A DNA stretch of 64,000 nt from an uncultured Desulfobacterales bacterium (GTDB lineage: Bacteria; Desulfobacterota; Desulfobacteria; Desulfobacterales; SpSt-501): NCBI GenBank assembly GCA_938048455.1, contig CALIUY010000016.1, forward strand, positions 78,796-142,795, given 5' to 3'. Shown piece by piece: positions 48,959-59,304 of the stretch (its first letter is position 1; each line of letters opens with the position of its first letter). Under the pieces are notes generated by a model. The model saw only the letters and a program-made list of their open reading frames with translations, was not told the origin of the DNA and did no database searches. The position numbers and the translations under genes are program-made.

Positions 48959-49042
48959 GAATAAAGCCGCAGCTTGACGTGCAGGCGATCAGCCATAAAT
49001 TCGCCAGCATAACGAACCGGCGAACCCCGCCGGAGGAGAACC

Positions 49043-49363
49043 ATGCAGGAGGGCTTTTTCATCTTCATCGGCGGCATCCAGCCCCGACGGGTGACCGTCG
49101 ATCCCGCTCCGCGCCGCTGCCCGCGCTGCGGCCTGCACACGGCGCGTCTGCAGCGGATGGACCATTATCTGAGCCTTTTCTTCATTCCCCTGTTGCGGGT
49201 GAAAACCGGAAGCGAGTTCCTCGCCTGCAGCCGCTGCGGCGAACAACCCGCCGCCTCCCCCGACCCGCCGGCCGAGGAATCCGGAGAAGGCGTCTGCCGG
49301 TTCTGCCGGAAATCGTTTCCGGCGGGTTATCTTTATTGTCCGCTCTGCGGAAGGCGGCTTTAA
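49043..49363 (+). CDS. Zinc-ribbon protein (zinc-ribbon-15-like)
   Basis: This 106-residue protein has four C-x2-C pairs: CPRCG, CSRCG, CRFC and CPLCGRRL, enough for two zinc ribbons. The hydrophobic segment FFIFIGGIQ and the DHYLSLFFIPLLRV text resemble the small zinc-ribbon family found widely with no known function. GGAGGAG precedes the ATG. It converges on the MinD-like gene with a 4-bp overlap. Confidence 0.72.
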   Translation: MQEGFFIFIGGIQPRRVTVDPAPRRCPRCGLHTARLQRMDHYLSLFFIPLLRVKTGSEFLACSRCGEQPAASPDPPAEESGEGVCRFCRKSFPAGYLYCPLCGRRL

Positions 49364-50499
49364 TCGAGGGCCGGAGGCCGATTCGCCGGCGGCGGTTCCA
49401 GACGCAGCGCGCGGAGAATCCGCAGGGCGCGGCCGAAGGCCGTGGCGGGCTTGGGCGGCATCCGGCCGGCGGCGGAAGGACGCGCCGGAATGCGGATCAG
49501 GCGTCGGGCAAGCTCTTCCTCGGGCTGCGGCGCGCTTTCGTCCCCCGCCGGATCCAGGCGTGCCGCAAGCCGGTGAACGGCTTCCGCCGCCCGGCCCGCG
49601 GGGGAGAAATCGAGATAGGCCCGTCCCTGCCGCAGGGCCTCGCCCACGCCGGGATCCTCCTCGATTCGCCCGCAAACCGCTGGCTTCACCCCCAGCTTCC
49701 GCCGCATCGCCCGTTCGGCCGCCTGCAGAAGCTCGCCCTCCGCTTTTTCCCCGCGGCTGCGGTTGAGCACCAGCTGCGGCCGCAGGGAGGCGCACAGGGA
49801 GCGGATCTCCGCCGCGGCGGAGGGAAAATCGGGCGCGAGCCGTTCGGCGAACTCCTCCAGGCTGGAGGCCTGGGAAGCGAGAGGCCGCTCGCGCTCGGCT
49901 TGAAGCAGGCGGCCGAGTCCGGGTTCATTCCGAACGGAGAGCTTTTTTGCAATTTTTCGGTGCAGGAGGTTTTTCAAAAAGACCAGCGTCCCCGTGAGCG
50001 CGGCCGCATCGGGGGTCACCACGAGCAGCCCGGCCGGCGTCAAGCCGAAGAAATCGAGCGTCGCCAGCGAGGATCCCGCTCCGAGGTCGAGGACGATAAA
50101 ATCGGCCGCAAGACGCCCGAGGTGCCGGATGAGCTTGCCTTTCCTTCCGGCGGATAGATTCGCCAATAGCGGCGTCCAGCCGTCCCCGGCAAGGAAATGC
50201 AAACCCTCCCAGCGTGTGGCGACGGCGAGCGCCTCCAGGCTTGCCGCATGGCCGCAGAGAAAATCGGAAAGCCCCGGGTAACGGTTCGGCAGCCCGAGAA
50301 ACCGGTGCAGGCTCGAGGCGCCGAAATCGAGATCACACAGGATCGTCCGACGCCCGCGGGCGGCGAGAGCGATCGCGAGGTTGGCGGCCAAAAACGATTT
50401 GCCCACCCCGCCTTTTCCGGAGGCCACCGGCAGCAACTTCGGACCCGTTGCGGACGGTTTCGGCCGCGAGCGGGGTTGATTTGACAGATCGGAAACCAT
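49360..50499 (-). CDS. MinD/FlhG-like ParA-family ATPase
   Basis: In this 379-residue protein VASGKGGVGKSFLAANLAIAL near residue 25 is a deviant Walker A, with ILCDLDFGASSLHRFLGL and FIVLDLGAGSS as A'/B motifs. The DLDFGASSLHRFLG wording is that of FlhG/MinD-like regulators of flagellar number, but no flagellar gene is nearby. The C-terminus is Arg/Pro-rich without a clear membrane-targeting helix. ATG at 50499 follows GGAAGG by 5 bases. Confidence 0.82.
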   Translation of the reverse strand: MVSDLSNQPRSRPKPSATGPKLLPVASGKGGVGKSFLAANLAIALAARGRRTILCDLDFGASSLHRFLGLPNRYPGLSDFLCGHAASLEALAVATRWEGLHFLAGDGWTPLLANLSAGRKGKLIRHLGRLAADFIVLDLGAGSSLATLDFFGLTPAGLLVVTPDAAALTGTLVFLKNLLHRKIAKKLSVRNEPGLGRLLQAERERPLASQASSLEEFAERLAPDFPSAAAEIRSLCASLRPQLVLNRSRGEKAEGELLQAAERAMRRKLGVKPAVCGRIEEDPGVGEALRQGRAYLDFSPAGRAAEAVHRLAARLDPAGDESAPQPEEELARRLIRIPARPSAAGRMPPKPATAFGRALRILRALRLEPPPANRPPALD

Positions 50500-50563
50500 G
50501 ATTACCTTCCAATGCAAAATTCAGACCAATAATTCCAAATTAGCGCCGTGACGGGGATAAAAG

Positions 50564-53152
50564 ATGCGTCTCGACAAATTTACAATTAAATCTCAAGAGG
50601 TTATCCAGAAAGCCCAGGCGCTCGCCAACGAACGCGGCAACCCGCAGATCGAACCCGAACACGTGCTGAGCGTCATGCTGGCCGACAAGGAGGGGACGGC
50701 GGTTCAGCTCCTGCGCAAGCTCGGCGTCTCCCCGGAGGCGATCTCCGCCGAGGCCCGCCGGGCGGTGGAGCGGTTGCCGCAAGTGAGCGGCGCGGGCCTC
50801 GGGGAGGCCTATGTGTCGCCGCGGACGCGGGCGCTGCTCGAGAGCGCTTTCCAGGAGGCCGCGGCGATGAAGGACGATTACGTGAGCGTCGAGCACCTGC
50901 TGCTTGCGATGCTCGCCGAGACCGCAGGCGACGGGGCGCGGATCCTCCGGCGCGCCGGGGTGGACCGGGACGCCCTGCTGCAGGTGCTCCGGGAGATCCG
51001 CGGCGCGCAGCGCATCACCGACCCCAACCCCGAGGACAAATACCAGGCCCTCGAGCGTTTCGGCCGCGATCTCACCGACCTCGCCCGCCGGGGCAAGCTC
51101 GACCCCGTGATCGGCCGCGACGAGGAAATCCGCCGTGTGGTCCAGGTGCTCTCCCGGCGCACGAAGAACAACCCCGTGCTGATCGGGGAACCGGGGGTGG
51201 GAAAGACGGCGATCGTCGAAGGGCTCGCCCAGCGCATCGTCGCCGGCGACGTCTCGGAGACGCTCAAGAATCGACGTCTCGTCGCCCTCGACATGGGGGC
51301 CCTGGTGGCGGGAGCGAAGTACCGCGGCGAATTCGAGGATCGCCTCAAGGCCGTGCTGCGCGAGGTGGAGGCCGCCGAGGGACAGGTGATCCTCTTCATC
51401 GACGAGCTGCACACCGTGGTCGGCGCCGGCGCCGCCGAGGGGGCCGTCGACGCCTCCAACATGCTCAAACCGGCACTCGCCCGCGGCCTGCTGCGCTGCG
51501 TGGGAGCGACCACCCTGAACGAGTACCGCAAGCACATCGAAAAAGACGCCGCCCTCGAGCGGCGCTTCCAGCCTGTCCTCGTACGCGAGCCCGGCGTCGA
51601 GGAGACGATCTCCATCCTGCGCGGCCTGAAGGAAAAATACGAGGTGCACCACGGGGTGCGCATCCAGGACGCGGCCATCGTGGCCGCCGCCACCCTCTCG
51701 CACCGCTACATCAGCGACCGGTTCCTGCCGGACAAGGCGATCGACCTGATCGACGAGGCCGCCTCGCGTCTGAGGATCGAGATCGACAGCATGCCGTCGG
51801 AAATCGACGAGTTGAGCCGCCGCATCACCCAGGCGGAGATCGAGCGCGAGGCGTTGAAGAAGGAGACCGACGCCGCCTCCCGCGAGCGGCTCGCGAAAAT
51901 CGAAGAGGAACTCCGCGCCATGCAGGCGGAGATCGAGCGGCTTAAGGCCCACTGGCAACGCGAAAAAGAGCTGATCGGCGAGATCCGCGCCATCAAGGAA
52001 GAGCAGGAGCGGTTGAGCTCCGAGGCCCAGCTCGCCGAGCGCGAGGGAAACCTCACGCGTGTCGCCGAGATCCGCTACGGACGGCGGATCGAGCTCCAAA
52101 AACGGCTCGAGGAAGCCAACCGCCGCCTGGCCGAGCTGCAAAAAGACTGCAAGATGCTCAAGGAGGAGGTCGACGACGAGGACATCGCCGAGGTGATCTC
52201 GCGCTGGACCGGCATCCCCGTCAGCAAGCTTCTCGAGGGCGAGCGCGAGAAGCTGGTGCGCATGGAGGAGCGCCTGCGCCGGCGGGTGATCGGCCAGGAG
52301 GAGGCGCTCGCCGCGGTCGCCAACGCCGTGCGCCGCGCACGCTCGGGCCTCCAGGATCCGAACCGACCGATCGGCTCCTTCATCTTTATGGGCCCGACCG
52401 GGGTCGGCAAGACCGAGCTCGCCCGGGCGCTGGCCGAGTTTCTCTTCGACAGCGAACAGGCCATGGTGCGGATCGACATGTCGGAGTACATGGAAAAGCA
52501 TTCCGTCGCGCGGCTGATCGGCGCCCCTCCGGGGTACGTGGGTTACGAGGAGGGCGGCTACCTGACCGAAGCCGTGCGGCGACGGCCCTATTCGGTCGTG
52601 CTCTTCGACGAGATCGAAAAGGCGCACCCCGAGGTCTTCAACGTGATGCTCCAGATCCTGGACGACGGCCGCATGACCGACGGCCACGGCAGGACGGTCG
52701 ACTTCAAGAACACGATCGTCATCCTCACCTCCAACGTCGGCAGCCAGTGGATCCAGGAACTGGGCGCCCGGGATCGGGCGGAGATGGAACGCCGGGTCCT
52801 GGAGGCGCTGCGCGCCACCTTCAAGCCCGAGTTTCTGAACCGCATCGACGAGATCATTTTCTTCCACAACCTCGGCCCGGAGCAAATCGCCGCGATCGTG
52901 GACATCCAGGTCGAGCGGCTGCGCAAACGCCTGGCGGAGCGCAAGATCGACCTGCACCTCGGCGCCTCCGCCAAAGCCTTGCTCGCCCGCCAGGGCTACG
53001 ATCCCGTCTACGGGGCGCGGCCGCTCAAGCGCACGATCCAGCAATGGATCGAAAACCCGCTCGCTCTCGAAATCCTCAAAGGGCGCTTTCCGGAGGGCTC
53101 GCGGATCGTCGCGGAGGCCGAAGGCGAGGCGATCGTCTTCCGCCCGGCCTGA
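50564..53152 (+). CDS. clpB: Disaggregase chaperone ClpB
   Basis: This 862-residue Hsp100 works with DnaK to rescue aggregated protein. It has a Clp N domain (1-145), NBD1 with [16 protein letters not shown] near 205, a coiled-coil middle domain (about 410-530, heptads such as [20 protein letters not shown]), and NBD2 with [17 protein letters not shown] near 607 and the C-terminal [14 protein letters not shown]. Length is typical of ClpB. It diverges from the MinD-like gene with a 64-bp gap. Confidence 0.97.
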   Translation: MRLDKFTIKSQEVIQKAQALANERGNPQIEPEHVLSVMLADKEGTAVQLLRKLGVSPEAISAEARRAVERLPQVSGAGLGEAYVSPRTRALLESAFQEAAAMKDDYVSVEHLLLAMLAETAGDGARILRRAGVDRDALLQVLREIRGAQRITDPNPEDKYQALERFGRDLTDLARRGKLDPVIGRDEEIRRVVQVLSRRTKNNPVLIGEPGVGKTAIVEGLAQRIVAGDVSETLKNRRLVALDMGALVAGAKYRGEFEDRLKAVLREVEAAEGQVILFIDELHTVVGAGAAEGAVDASNMLKPALARGLLRCVGATTLNEYRKHIEKDAALERRFQPVLVREPGVEETISILRGLKEKYEVHHGVRIQDAAIVAAATLSHRYISDRFLPDKAIDLIDEAASRLRIEIDSMPSEIDELSRRITQAEIEREALKKETDAASRERLAKIEEELRAMQAEIERLKAHWQREKELIGEIRAIKEEQERLSSEAQLAEREGNLTRVAEIRYGRRIELQKRLEEANRRLAELQKDCKMLKEEVDDEDIAEVISRWTGIPVSKLLEGEREKLVRMEERLRRRVIGQEEALAAVANAVRRARSGLQDPNRPIGSFIFMGPTGVGKTELARALAEFLFDSEQAMVRIDMSEYMEKHSVARLIGAPPGYVGYEEGGYLTEAVRRRPYSVVLFDEIEKAHPEVFNVMLQILDDGRMTDGHGRTVDFKNTIVILTSNVGSQWIQELGARDRAEMERRVLEALRATFKPEFLNRIDEIIFFHNLGPEQIAAIVDIQVERLRKRLAERKIDLHLGASAKALLARQGYDPVYGARPLKRTIQQWIENPLALEILKGRFPEGSRIVAEAEGEAIVFRPA

Positions 53153-53157
53153 CTTGT

Positions 53158-53198
53158 CTTCGCCGGCACCCGCCGCTATGATGGCGCAACCGGCGAAG
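53158..53198 (+). promoter_or_regulatory. Inverted repeat between clpB and the DHH gene
   Basis: CTTCGCCGG (53158-53166) and CCGGCGAAG (53190-53198) are perfect arms. An inner CGCC/GGCG (53171-53174, 53184-53187) extends the stem. A G-run instead of a T-run follows, so this is not a simple terminator. It ends near the presumed ribosome site of the next gene and might modulate its translation. Confidence 0.4.
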
Positions 53199-53217
53199 GG
53201 GGGGGACCGGGCATTCA

Positions 53218-54261
53218 ATGCGCAGCAAGCGAAGCCAGCGGCTGGCCGAATTCCAGCGGCAATTTCAGCCCTCCGACGGGGTGCTGGTCGCGATCTCGGC
53301 GGACCCGGACGCGATCGCCTCGGCGATGGCCGTGGCCCGCCTGTTGCGCCGCCGCGTGGCCCGGGTGGTGATCGCCAACCTGAACCAGATCAGCCGTCCC
53401 GACAACTTGGCCATGATCCGGTTGCTGCAGGTGCGGCTGACGCCGTTTGCGGAGATTCACCCGGCGGAATTCCAGAAATTCGTCCTCGTGGACGCCCAGC
53501 CCGCGCATCACGAAATCCTCGCCTCCCTGCCGGCCCACGTGATCATCGATCACCACCCCGAAAGCGGGACCCGCGCCGCCTTCACCGACATCCGCCCCCA
53601 CTACGGGGCGACGGCCACGATCCTCACCGAGTATTTGCGTGCGGCGGGCATCACTCCGGCCCGTCGCCTCGCCACCGCTCTCTACCACGCAATCAAGACC
53701 GACACCGACGATTTCAAGCGCCAGACGACCCTCGAGGATCTGCAGGCGTTCCAGTACCTCTTCCGCCGCGCCAACATTCAACTCGCCCGCCGGATCGCCC
53801 AGGCGGACCTGCGTCTGGAGTATCTCAAGTATTTCAAGATCGCCCTGCAGGGCATGCGACGCCGCAAGAACCGGATCTTCGCCCACCTGGGTCCGGTCTC
53901 CAACCCCGACGTCTGCGTGATCCTCGCCGACTTCTTCATGCGCATTCACACCGTGGGCTGGAGCATCGTCTCGGGGATCTGCGAGCGGCGGCTCGTGGTC
54001 ATCTTCCGCAACGACGGGGCCCGCGGCAGCGCGGGACGCTTGGCCCAGGCCTGCTTCGGAGCTCTCGGCTCGGCGGGCGGGCACCCCACCATGGCGCGCG
54101 CCGAAATTCCGCTCGCCGAAATCCGGGACCCCGCCTTCGATCCGAAGGATCCGCGCCGGACGCTCCGCTGGATCGTCGCCCGAATCGAGCGCCGCCGCCG
54201 GCCGCGGCCCCTCTCCGGCCGTCCTGCGGCCGAAGTCGCCCCGGATTCCGCCCATGCCTGA
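53218..54261 (+). CDS. DHH-family phosphoesterase
   Basis: In this 347-residue protein VAISADPDAIASAMAVARLL near residue 20 and VIIDHHPESG near 105 are the DHH metal-binding motifs. AGGHPTMARAEIP near 280 is the DHHA1 substrate motif. It resembles NrnA/bifunctional oligoribonuclease-type phosphoesterases that degrade nanoRNA or cyclic dinucleotide products. A Gly/purine-rich site precedes the ATG. It overlaps the MBL gene by 8 bp. Confidence 0.85.
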   Translation: MRSKRSQRLAEFQRQFQPSDGVLVAISADPDAIASAMAVARLLRRRVARVVIANLNQISRPDNLAMIRLLQVRLTPFAEIHPAEFQKFVLVDAQPAHHEILASLPAHVIIDHHPESGTRAAFTDIRPHYGATATILTEYLRAAGITPARRLATALYHAIKTDTDDFKRQTTLEDLQAFQYLFRRANIQLARRIAQADLRLEYLKYFKIALQGMRRRKNRIFAHLGPVSNPDVCVILADFFMRIHTVGWSIVSGICERRLVVIFRNDGARGSAGRLAQACFGALGSAGGHPTMARAEIPLAEIRDPAFDPKDPRRTLRWIVARIERRRRPRPLSGRPAAEVAPDSAHA

Positions 54262-55042
54262 AGCAGCGGCCGATCTCCTCGTGACCGTCCTCGGCTCGGG
54301 CACCTGCGTCCCCAGCCGCGAACGAAGCTCCTGCGCCCTGCTGGCCGAGACCGCAGGCCGTCGGTTCCTGCTCGATGCAGGCCCGGGTACGCTGCGCCGG
54401 CTCGCCGAGGCGGGCTTCGCGCTCGACGATCTCACGGCGGTTCTCTTCAGCCACCTCCACCCGGACCACACGGGGGATCTCGCAGCGCTTCTTTTCGCGA
54501 TGAAATACGATCCCGGGACGCGGCGGGCCACACCGCTCACGCTGGTCGGGGGACAGGGCTTCGCCGATTTCTACGCCCGGTTGAAGGGAGCTTACGGGGA
54601 CTGGATCGACCCCGGAGCGGGACGTCTGCGGATCCGCGAAGTCGCCGTCGACGGACCGGATGTTCTCGATTCGGCGGGCATCGAAATCCGCACCGCCCCG
54701 ACGGCGCATACGCCGCAGAGCGTGGCTTACCGCTTGCAGAGCCCCTCGGGACGCTCGTGCGTCTACTCGGGAGACACGGACTGGGCCGCATCGCTGGTCC
54801 AGCTTGCCGAACGGGCCGATCTTCTGGTATGTGAAGCGGCTTTCCCGGAGGGTCAGAAGGTCGCCGGGCATTTGACCCCGGCCCTGGCGGGGCAAATCGC
54901 CGCCCGGGCGCAGGTGCGGCGCCTGATGCTGACCCATTTCTACCCCGCCTGCGAGGCGGCCGACATCGCCGCGCAGTGCCGGCAGACCTGGTCGGGCCCG
55001 CTCCTTCTGGCCCGCGACCTGATGCGGATTCCCGTGGAATGA
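54254..55042 (+). CDS. MBL-fold hydrolase, ribonuclease Z-like
   Basis: In this 262-residue metallo-beta-lactamase fold, VLGSGTCVPSRERSS at the start, SHLHPDHTGDLAALL near 65 (HxHxDH), YSGDTDWAASL near 175 and LTHFYP near 225 provide the metal ligands, as in RNase Z and phosphodiesterase relatives. The tRNase Z flexible arm is not evident, so a general nuclease or phosphodiesterase is likely. Confidence 0.86.
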   Translation: MPEAAADLLVTVLGSGTCVPSRERSSCALLAETAGRRFLLDAGPGTLRRLAEAGFALDDLTAVLFSHLHPDHTGDLAALLFAMKYDPGTRRATPLTLVGGQGFADFYARLKGAYGDWIDPGAGRLRIREVAVDGPDVLDSAGIEIRTAPTAHTPQSVAYRLQSPSGRSCVYSGDTDWAASLVQLAERADLLVCEAAFPEGQKVAGHLTPALAGQIAARAQVRRLMLTHFYPACEAADIAAQCRQTWSGPLLLARDLMRIPVE

Positions 55043-55737
55043 AGACGCCGGGACACCCGTTCGGACCCCGCATGCGCTATTATCCGATCCAGCTCGATCT
55101 GCAGGGCAGGCGCTGCCTGGTGGTCGGCGGAGGGGCCGTGGGCACGCGCAAGGCCGGCACCCTATGCGCCTGCGGGGCCGAGGTCGTGGTCGTCAGCCCT
55201 GAGGCGACGGCGGACCTCGCCTCCTGGGCCGAGGCCGGTCGGCTGCGGTGGCACCGGCGCGCCTACGAAGCCTCGGACCTCGAAGGCGCATTTCTCGTCA
55301 TCGGGGCGACCGACGATGAGGCGCTCAACCGCCGGCTGAGCGCGGAGGCGCGCCGTTGCGGCGTTCTCTGCAACATCGCCGACCGCCCCGAGCTCTGCGA
55401 TTTCATCCTTCCCGCCCTCCTGCGGCGGGGGGATCTCGTGATCACCGTGTCCACCTCGGGCAAAAGCCCGGCGCTCGCCAAGCGGCTGCGTCGGGAACTG
55501 GAACGTCGCTACGGGGAAGAGTACGCCGTGCTGCTGCGCTTGATGGGCGCCGTGCGCCGCCGTCTGCTCGCCCAGACGCACGCCCCGGAGGAGCACCGGG
55601 AGCGCTTCGAAGACCTTCTCGACGGCGGCCTCCTCGAACGGCTGCGGGAGGGGGATCTCGCCGGGGCCGACCGCGTCCTGGAAACCGCTCTCGGGCCGGG
55701 ATGGAAGGCGGAGGCGCTCCTCGCCGAAGCGGACTGA
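55039..55737 (+). CDS. Precorrin-2 dehydrogenase/sirohydrochlorin ferrochelatase (CysG-N/Met8 type)
   Basis: This 232-residue protein has CLVVGGGAVGTRKAGTLCACG as an NAD-binding loop, VIGATDDEALNRRLS and DFILPALLRRGDLVITVSTSG, the signatures of siroheme synthase N-terminal domains. It oxidises precorrin-2 (and may insert iron) for siroheme, needed by dissimilatory sulfite reductase, and for the alternative haem route. The start at 55039 overlaps the MBL stop (ATGA); ATG at 55072 (MRYYPI) is an equally good start. Confidence 0.9.
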   Translation: MKTPGHPFGPRMRYYPIQLDLQGRRCLVVGGGAVGTRKAGTLCACGAEVVVVSPEATADLASWAEAGRLRWHRRAYEASDLEGAFLVIGATDDEALNRRLSAEARRCGVLCNIADRPELCDFILPALLRRGDLVITVSTSGKSPALAKRLRRELERRYGEEYAVLLRLMGAVRRRLLAQTHAPEEHRERFEDLLDGGLLERLREGDLAGADRVLETALGPGWKAEALLAEAD

Positions 55738-55759
55738 ACCGCGAACGCCGAAAGCCCCC

Positions 55760-56578
55760 ATGGAAGAGATCCTGATCGCCGGCATTTTTCTCTACCTCGG
55801 GAGCGCCGCCGCCTATCTCGTTTTTTTTCTCCTGCAGCGGCCCCTGTTGCAGCGGGTGGGGATGTTCGCCCTGATCGCGGGGTTTTTGCTCCACACCGTG
55901 TACCTCGCCGCCGCGGGGTTCCGCCAGGGCCATTTTCCGGCCTCCAACCTGCGCGAAACCCTTCTCTTCGCCGCCTGGGCGGTTGCCGGCGCTTTTTTCT
56001 TCGTTCGGGCGCGCTATGGGGTGAAAATCCTGGGGTTGTTCGCCGCCCCGCTCATCGCCTTCGTGCTTCTCGCCGGCGCCTTGCTGCCCGATCCTCCGGC
56101 GCAGACGACCCGCCTTTTCCAAAGCCTCTGGCTCATGGCCCACGTGACCGCGATCTTCCTCGGCGAGGCCGCCTTCGCGTTGGCCTGTGGGGTGGGCATC
56201 CTCTACCTCGTCCAGGAAAAGGCGATCAAAACCAAGAAAACGCGTTACGTGTTCCGCAGGCTGCCGTCGCTCGAACTGCTGGATGCGGCCGGCTACGGCT
56301 GCATCGTGGTCGGCTTCGCCCTGATGACCCTGGGGTTGATTACGGGTCTGGTCTACGCCCGCGCGGTCTGGGGTCGCTTCTGGACCTGGGATCCCAAGGA
56401 GGTCTGGTCCGGGGTTTCCTGGCTCTACTACGCCGCCCTGCTCCACGGCCGCCTGCGCTCCGGCTGGCGGGGCCGGCGCTCGGCCTGGTGGGCGATCGTG
56501 GGCTTTGCGGTCCTCTTGTTCACCTTTCTGGGGGTCAATTTTCTCTGGGAGGGGCATCACCGGGAATTCACCCGCTGA
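55760..56578 (+). CDS. Cytochrome c assembly protein, CcsA/ResC family
   Basis: This 272-residue protein has about eight hydrophobic helices. The periplasmic WWD-type motif is WGRFWTWDPKEVWSGVSW near residue 208, and the flanking histidines (AHVTAIF, LLHTVYL) match CcsA-like haem-handling proteins. It stands between the siroheme dehydrogenase and hemA, an order seen in Deltaproteobacteria, and supports haem delivery to c-type cytochromes such as DsrJ. Confidence 0.9.
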   Translation: MEEILIAGIFLYLGSAAAYLVFFLLQRPLLQRVGMFALIAGFLLHTVYLAAAGFRQGHFPASNLRETLLFAAWAVAGAFFFVRARYGVKILGLFAAPLIAFVLLAGALLPDPPAQTTRLFQSLWLMAHVTAIFLGEAAFALACGVGILYLVQEKAIKTKKTRYVFRRLPSLELLDAAGYGCIVVGFALMTLGLITGLVYARAVWGRFWTWDPKEVWSGVSWLYYAALLHGRLRSGWRGRRSAWWAIVGFAVLLFTFLGVNFLWEGHHREFTR

Positions 56579-56621
56579 AGCTCCTCGGGGCCTGCGACTG
56601 CCGCGCCGGCTGCGGGACACC

Positions 56622-57887
56622 ATGGTCGCTCTCGTTCTCATCGGCATCAATCACAAGACCGCCCCCGTGGAACTGCGGGAGTGCCTGGCGTTTGCACCGC
56701 AGGAAACGGTCGAGGCCTTGCAGGAGCTCAGCCGGGGGCCCGCCGTGCGCGAGGCCCTGCTCTATTCCACCTGCAACCGGGTCGAGCTTTTGATGGCGGC
56801 CGAGGACCGCGAGGGCGCCGTCGCCGCCGGCCGCCGGCTGCTGGCCGCCCGCAACCGGATGCCGCAGGAGCTTTTGGAAAAGAGCCTCTACGTCCATGAA
56901 AACGACGAGGCGGTGCGGCATCTCTTCCGCGTCGCCTCGAGCCTCGATTCGCTGGTTGTGGGGGAGCCCCAGATCCTGGGCCAGATCAAGGAGGCCTACC
57001 GCCAGGCGCTCCGCGCCCGGAGCTCCGGAGTGATCCTCAACCGCCTGATGCATCGGGCCTTCTTCGTCGCCAAGCGCGTGCGCACGGAAACCGGGATCGG
57101 GGGACACGCCGTCTCCGTGAGCTATGCGGCGGTCGAGCTGGGTCGGAAGATCTTCGGCAGCCTGGAGGGCAGGCGGGTGCTCTTGATCGGAGCCGGCGAG
57201 ATGGCCGAGCTCGCCGTCGAACACCTGATCCGCCAGCGGGTGGCCGGGATTCTCGTGGCCAACCGCACTTACGAAAACGGCCTCGATCTCGCGCGCCGCT
57301 TCAACGGCCGGGCGTTGCGCTTCGAAGATCTGCCTCAGGCGCTCGCGGAGGCCGACATCATCCTGAGCTCCACCGGCGCCCCGGGGTTCGTCCTCACCCG
57401 CGAACAGGTCCGCCCCGTGCTGCGCAGCCGGCGCCACCGCCCGCTTTTCTTCATCGACATCGCCGTTCCCCGCGACATCGACCCGGAAATCAACCGGCTG
57501 GAAAACGCCTACGTCTACGATATCGACGACTTGAAAGGGATCGTCGAGGAAAACCTCGAAGACCGCCTGAAGGAGGCGGTCAAAGGCGAGCGCATCATCG
57601 ACGAGGCCGTGATCCGCTTCCGGCAATGGCTCGAAGGTCTGGAAGTCGTCCCCACGATCGTCGCGCTTCACCGCAAGCTGGAGGCGATCGGCGAGCAGGA
57701 ACTCAAGCGCACCGCCCTGGCCCGGCGCTGGGGGGAGCAGGACGTCGAAGCGGCCCGGCGCATGCTCGCGGCTTTCATCAACAAGACGCTCCATGAGCCG
57801 ACGGTGTTTCTGAAACAGCAGGGGCACCGCCCCGAGCAGACCTTCAGCGTGGACTTCGTACGCAAGCTCTTCCGCCTGGACGAATGA
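56622..57887 (+). CDS. hemA: Glutamyl-tRNA reductase HemA
   Basis: This 421-residue first committed enzyme of tetrapyrrole synthesis reduces glutamyl-tRNA to glutamate-1-semialdehyde. GINHKTAPVELRE near the start, YSTCNRVEL (catalytic Cys about 50), VVGEPQILGQIKEAY and the NADPH-binding VLLIGAGEMAELAVEHL near 185 are conserved. An upstream in-frame start lies inside ccsA and is rejected. Confidence 0.96.
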   Translation: MVALVLIGINHKTAPVELRECLAFAPQETVEALQELSRGPAVREALLYSTCNRVELLMAAEDREGAVAAGRRLLAARNRMPQELLEKSLYVHENDEAVRHLFRVASSLDSLVVGEPQILGQIKEAYRQALRARSSGVILNRLMHRAFFVAKRVRTETGIGGHAVSVSYAAVELGRKIFGSLEGRRVLLIGAGEMAELAVEHLIRQRVAGILVANRTYENGLDLARRFNGRALRFEDLPQALAEADIILSSTGAPGFVLTREQVRPVLRSRRHRPLFFIDIAVPRDIDPEINRLENAYVYDIDDLKGIVEENLEDRLKEAVKGERIIDEAVIRFRQWLEGLEVVPTIVALHRKLEAIGEQELKRTALARRWGEQDVEAARRMLAAFINKTLHEPTVFLKQQGHRPEQTFSVDFVRKLFRLDE

Positions 57888-57912
57888 TCCGCCGCAGAAG
57901 AAAGGACATCCC

Positions 57913-58857
57913 ATGAACCGCACCGCGTTTCTGTTTCCCGGCCAAGGATCGCAAAAAGTGGGCATGGCCGAGGACCTCTACCGCGAATTCGACTGGGTCC
58001 GCGAACTCTTCGACATGGCCGAAGAGCTGACGCGGATCCGGCTCTCCCGGCTGTGCTTCCAGGGCCCGCTGGAGGAGCTCACGCAAACCGTCCACCTCCA
58101 GCCGGCGGTGACGGTCGTCAATCTCGCCTGTCTCGGTCTTCTTCGCCGCGAAGGTTTCGCCGCCGGCTTCTTCGCCGGCCACAGCCTGGGCGAATACAGC
58201 GCCCTTCACGCCGCGGGGGTTCTTTCCGCCGAAGACACGGTGCGGCTGGTCTTCGAACGCGGCCGGCTCATGCACCGCGAGGCCCTGCGGCACCCCGGCA
58301 GCATGGCCGCGGTGATCGGTCTGGCGATCGACGCGGTGGAAAAGGTCGTCGCCGAGGCGCGATCGGCCGGGGTCGTGGCGATCGCCAACCACAACACCGA
58401 AACCCAGATCGTGATCACCGGATCCCCGGAAGGGGTCGAACGCGCCTGCACCCTCGCCGCAGCCCGCGGCGCGAAAGCCGTGCCGCTCAAGGTGAGCGGC
58501 GCCTGGCACAGCGAGCTCATCGGCGGCGCTGAGGCCGAGTTCGGCGAGCGGCTCGCCGCCGCCGCCTTCGCACCGGCGCAAGGCCGGCTCCTCTTGAACG
58601 TCACCGGCGCCTTCGCCCCGGAGGATCCGGAGGCGCTGCGGGAGATCATGTCGCGGCAGCTCTGCAGCCCCGTCCGCTGGTACGACGGGATGCAGGCCCT
58701 GATCGCGGCCGGGGTGGACACGGTGATCGAGGTGGGACCCGGCAGCGTGCTCGCGGGCCTGATGCGCAAGATCCTGCCGCGCGAATCCGGGGTCCGCGTG
58801 CTGACCCTCGACGGGCTCAAGGCCTTCGAAGCTCTGCAGCGGGCGCTCACCTCCTGA
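57913..58857 (+). CDS. fabD: Malonyl-CoA:ACP transacylase FabD
   Basis: This 314-residue enzyme loads malonyl groups onto ACP in fatty acid synthesis. FLFPGQGSQKVGM at the start, GHSLGEYSAL (active Ser about 92) and SGAWHSELI (catalytic His about 200) are diagnostic. GAAAGGA precedes the ATG. Confidence 0.96.
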   Translation: MNRTAFLFPGQGSQKVGMAEDLYREFDWVRELFDMAEELTRIRLSRLCFQGPLEELTQTVHLQPAVTVVNLACLGLLRREGFAAGFFAGHSLGEYSALHAAGVLSAEDTVRLVFERGRLMHREALRHPGSMAAVIGLAIDAVEKVVAEARSAGVVAIANHNTETQIVITGSPEGVERACTLAAARGAKAVPLKVSGAWHSELIGGAEAEFGERLAAAAFAPAQGRLLLNVTGAFAPEDPEALREIMSRQLCSPVRWYDGMQALIAAGVDTVIEVGPGSVLAGLMRKILPRESGVRVLTLDGLKAFEALQRALTS

Positions 58858-58875
58858 CTGCGGGGCGCCGTTTCA

Positions 58876-58902
58876 TTTACAAGACACCCCGCCTGTGATA
58901 AT
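58876..58902 (+). promoter_or_regulatory. Putative promoter of dksA
   Basis: TTTACA (58876-58881) and GATAAT (58897-58902), the latter with an upstream TGT giving an extended -10, lie 40-66 bp before the start at 58942. The 15-bp spacing is short. Confidence 0.35.
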
Positions 58903-58941
58903 GTTGACCATTTCATCGGCGATCGAAAGGCGGGGCCCGAC

Positions 58942-59304
58942 ATGAAAAAAAAAGATTTGGATTTTTTCAAAAAGCTTCTGGAGAGCCGTCTGCAGGAGCT
59001 GCTCGCCCAGGCGGACGACACCGTATCGGGGATGACGATCAGCCACGAGAACTTTCCCGATCCCACCGACCGCGCGTCGCTCGAGGCCGACCGCAATTTT
59101 CTGCTCCGCATCCGTGACCGGGAACACAAGCTGATCAAGAAAATCAAACAAGCCCTCGAGCGGATCGACAACGGCACCTACGGCATCTGCGAGGCCTGCG
59201 GCGAGGAAATCTCCATCAAGCGGCTCAAAGCCCGTCCGGTGACGACCCTGTGCATCGAGTGCAAGGCCAAGGAAGAAGCTCTGGAGAAAGCCCTTGGGAT
59301 CTAA
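58942..59304 (+). CDS. dksA: DksA/TraR-family transcription factor
   Basis: In this 120-residue protein a coiled-coil N-terminus ([20 protein letters not shown]) is followed by [19 protein letters not shown] and a C-x2-C-x17-C-x2-C zinc finger (CEACGEE, LCIECK). It binds RNA polymerase and works with ppGpp. The next gene starts inside it. Confidence 0.94.
   Translation: MKKKDLDFFKKLLESRLQELLAQADDTVSGMTISHENFPDPTDRASLEADRNFLLRIRDREHKLIKKIKQALERIDNGTYGICEACGEEISIKRLKARPVTTLCIECKAKEEALEKALGI

Noticed and set aside
50540-53218. Minus-strand open frame covering clpB
   Set aside because: It is the mirror of ClpB and has no domain of its own.
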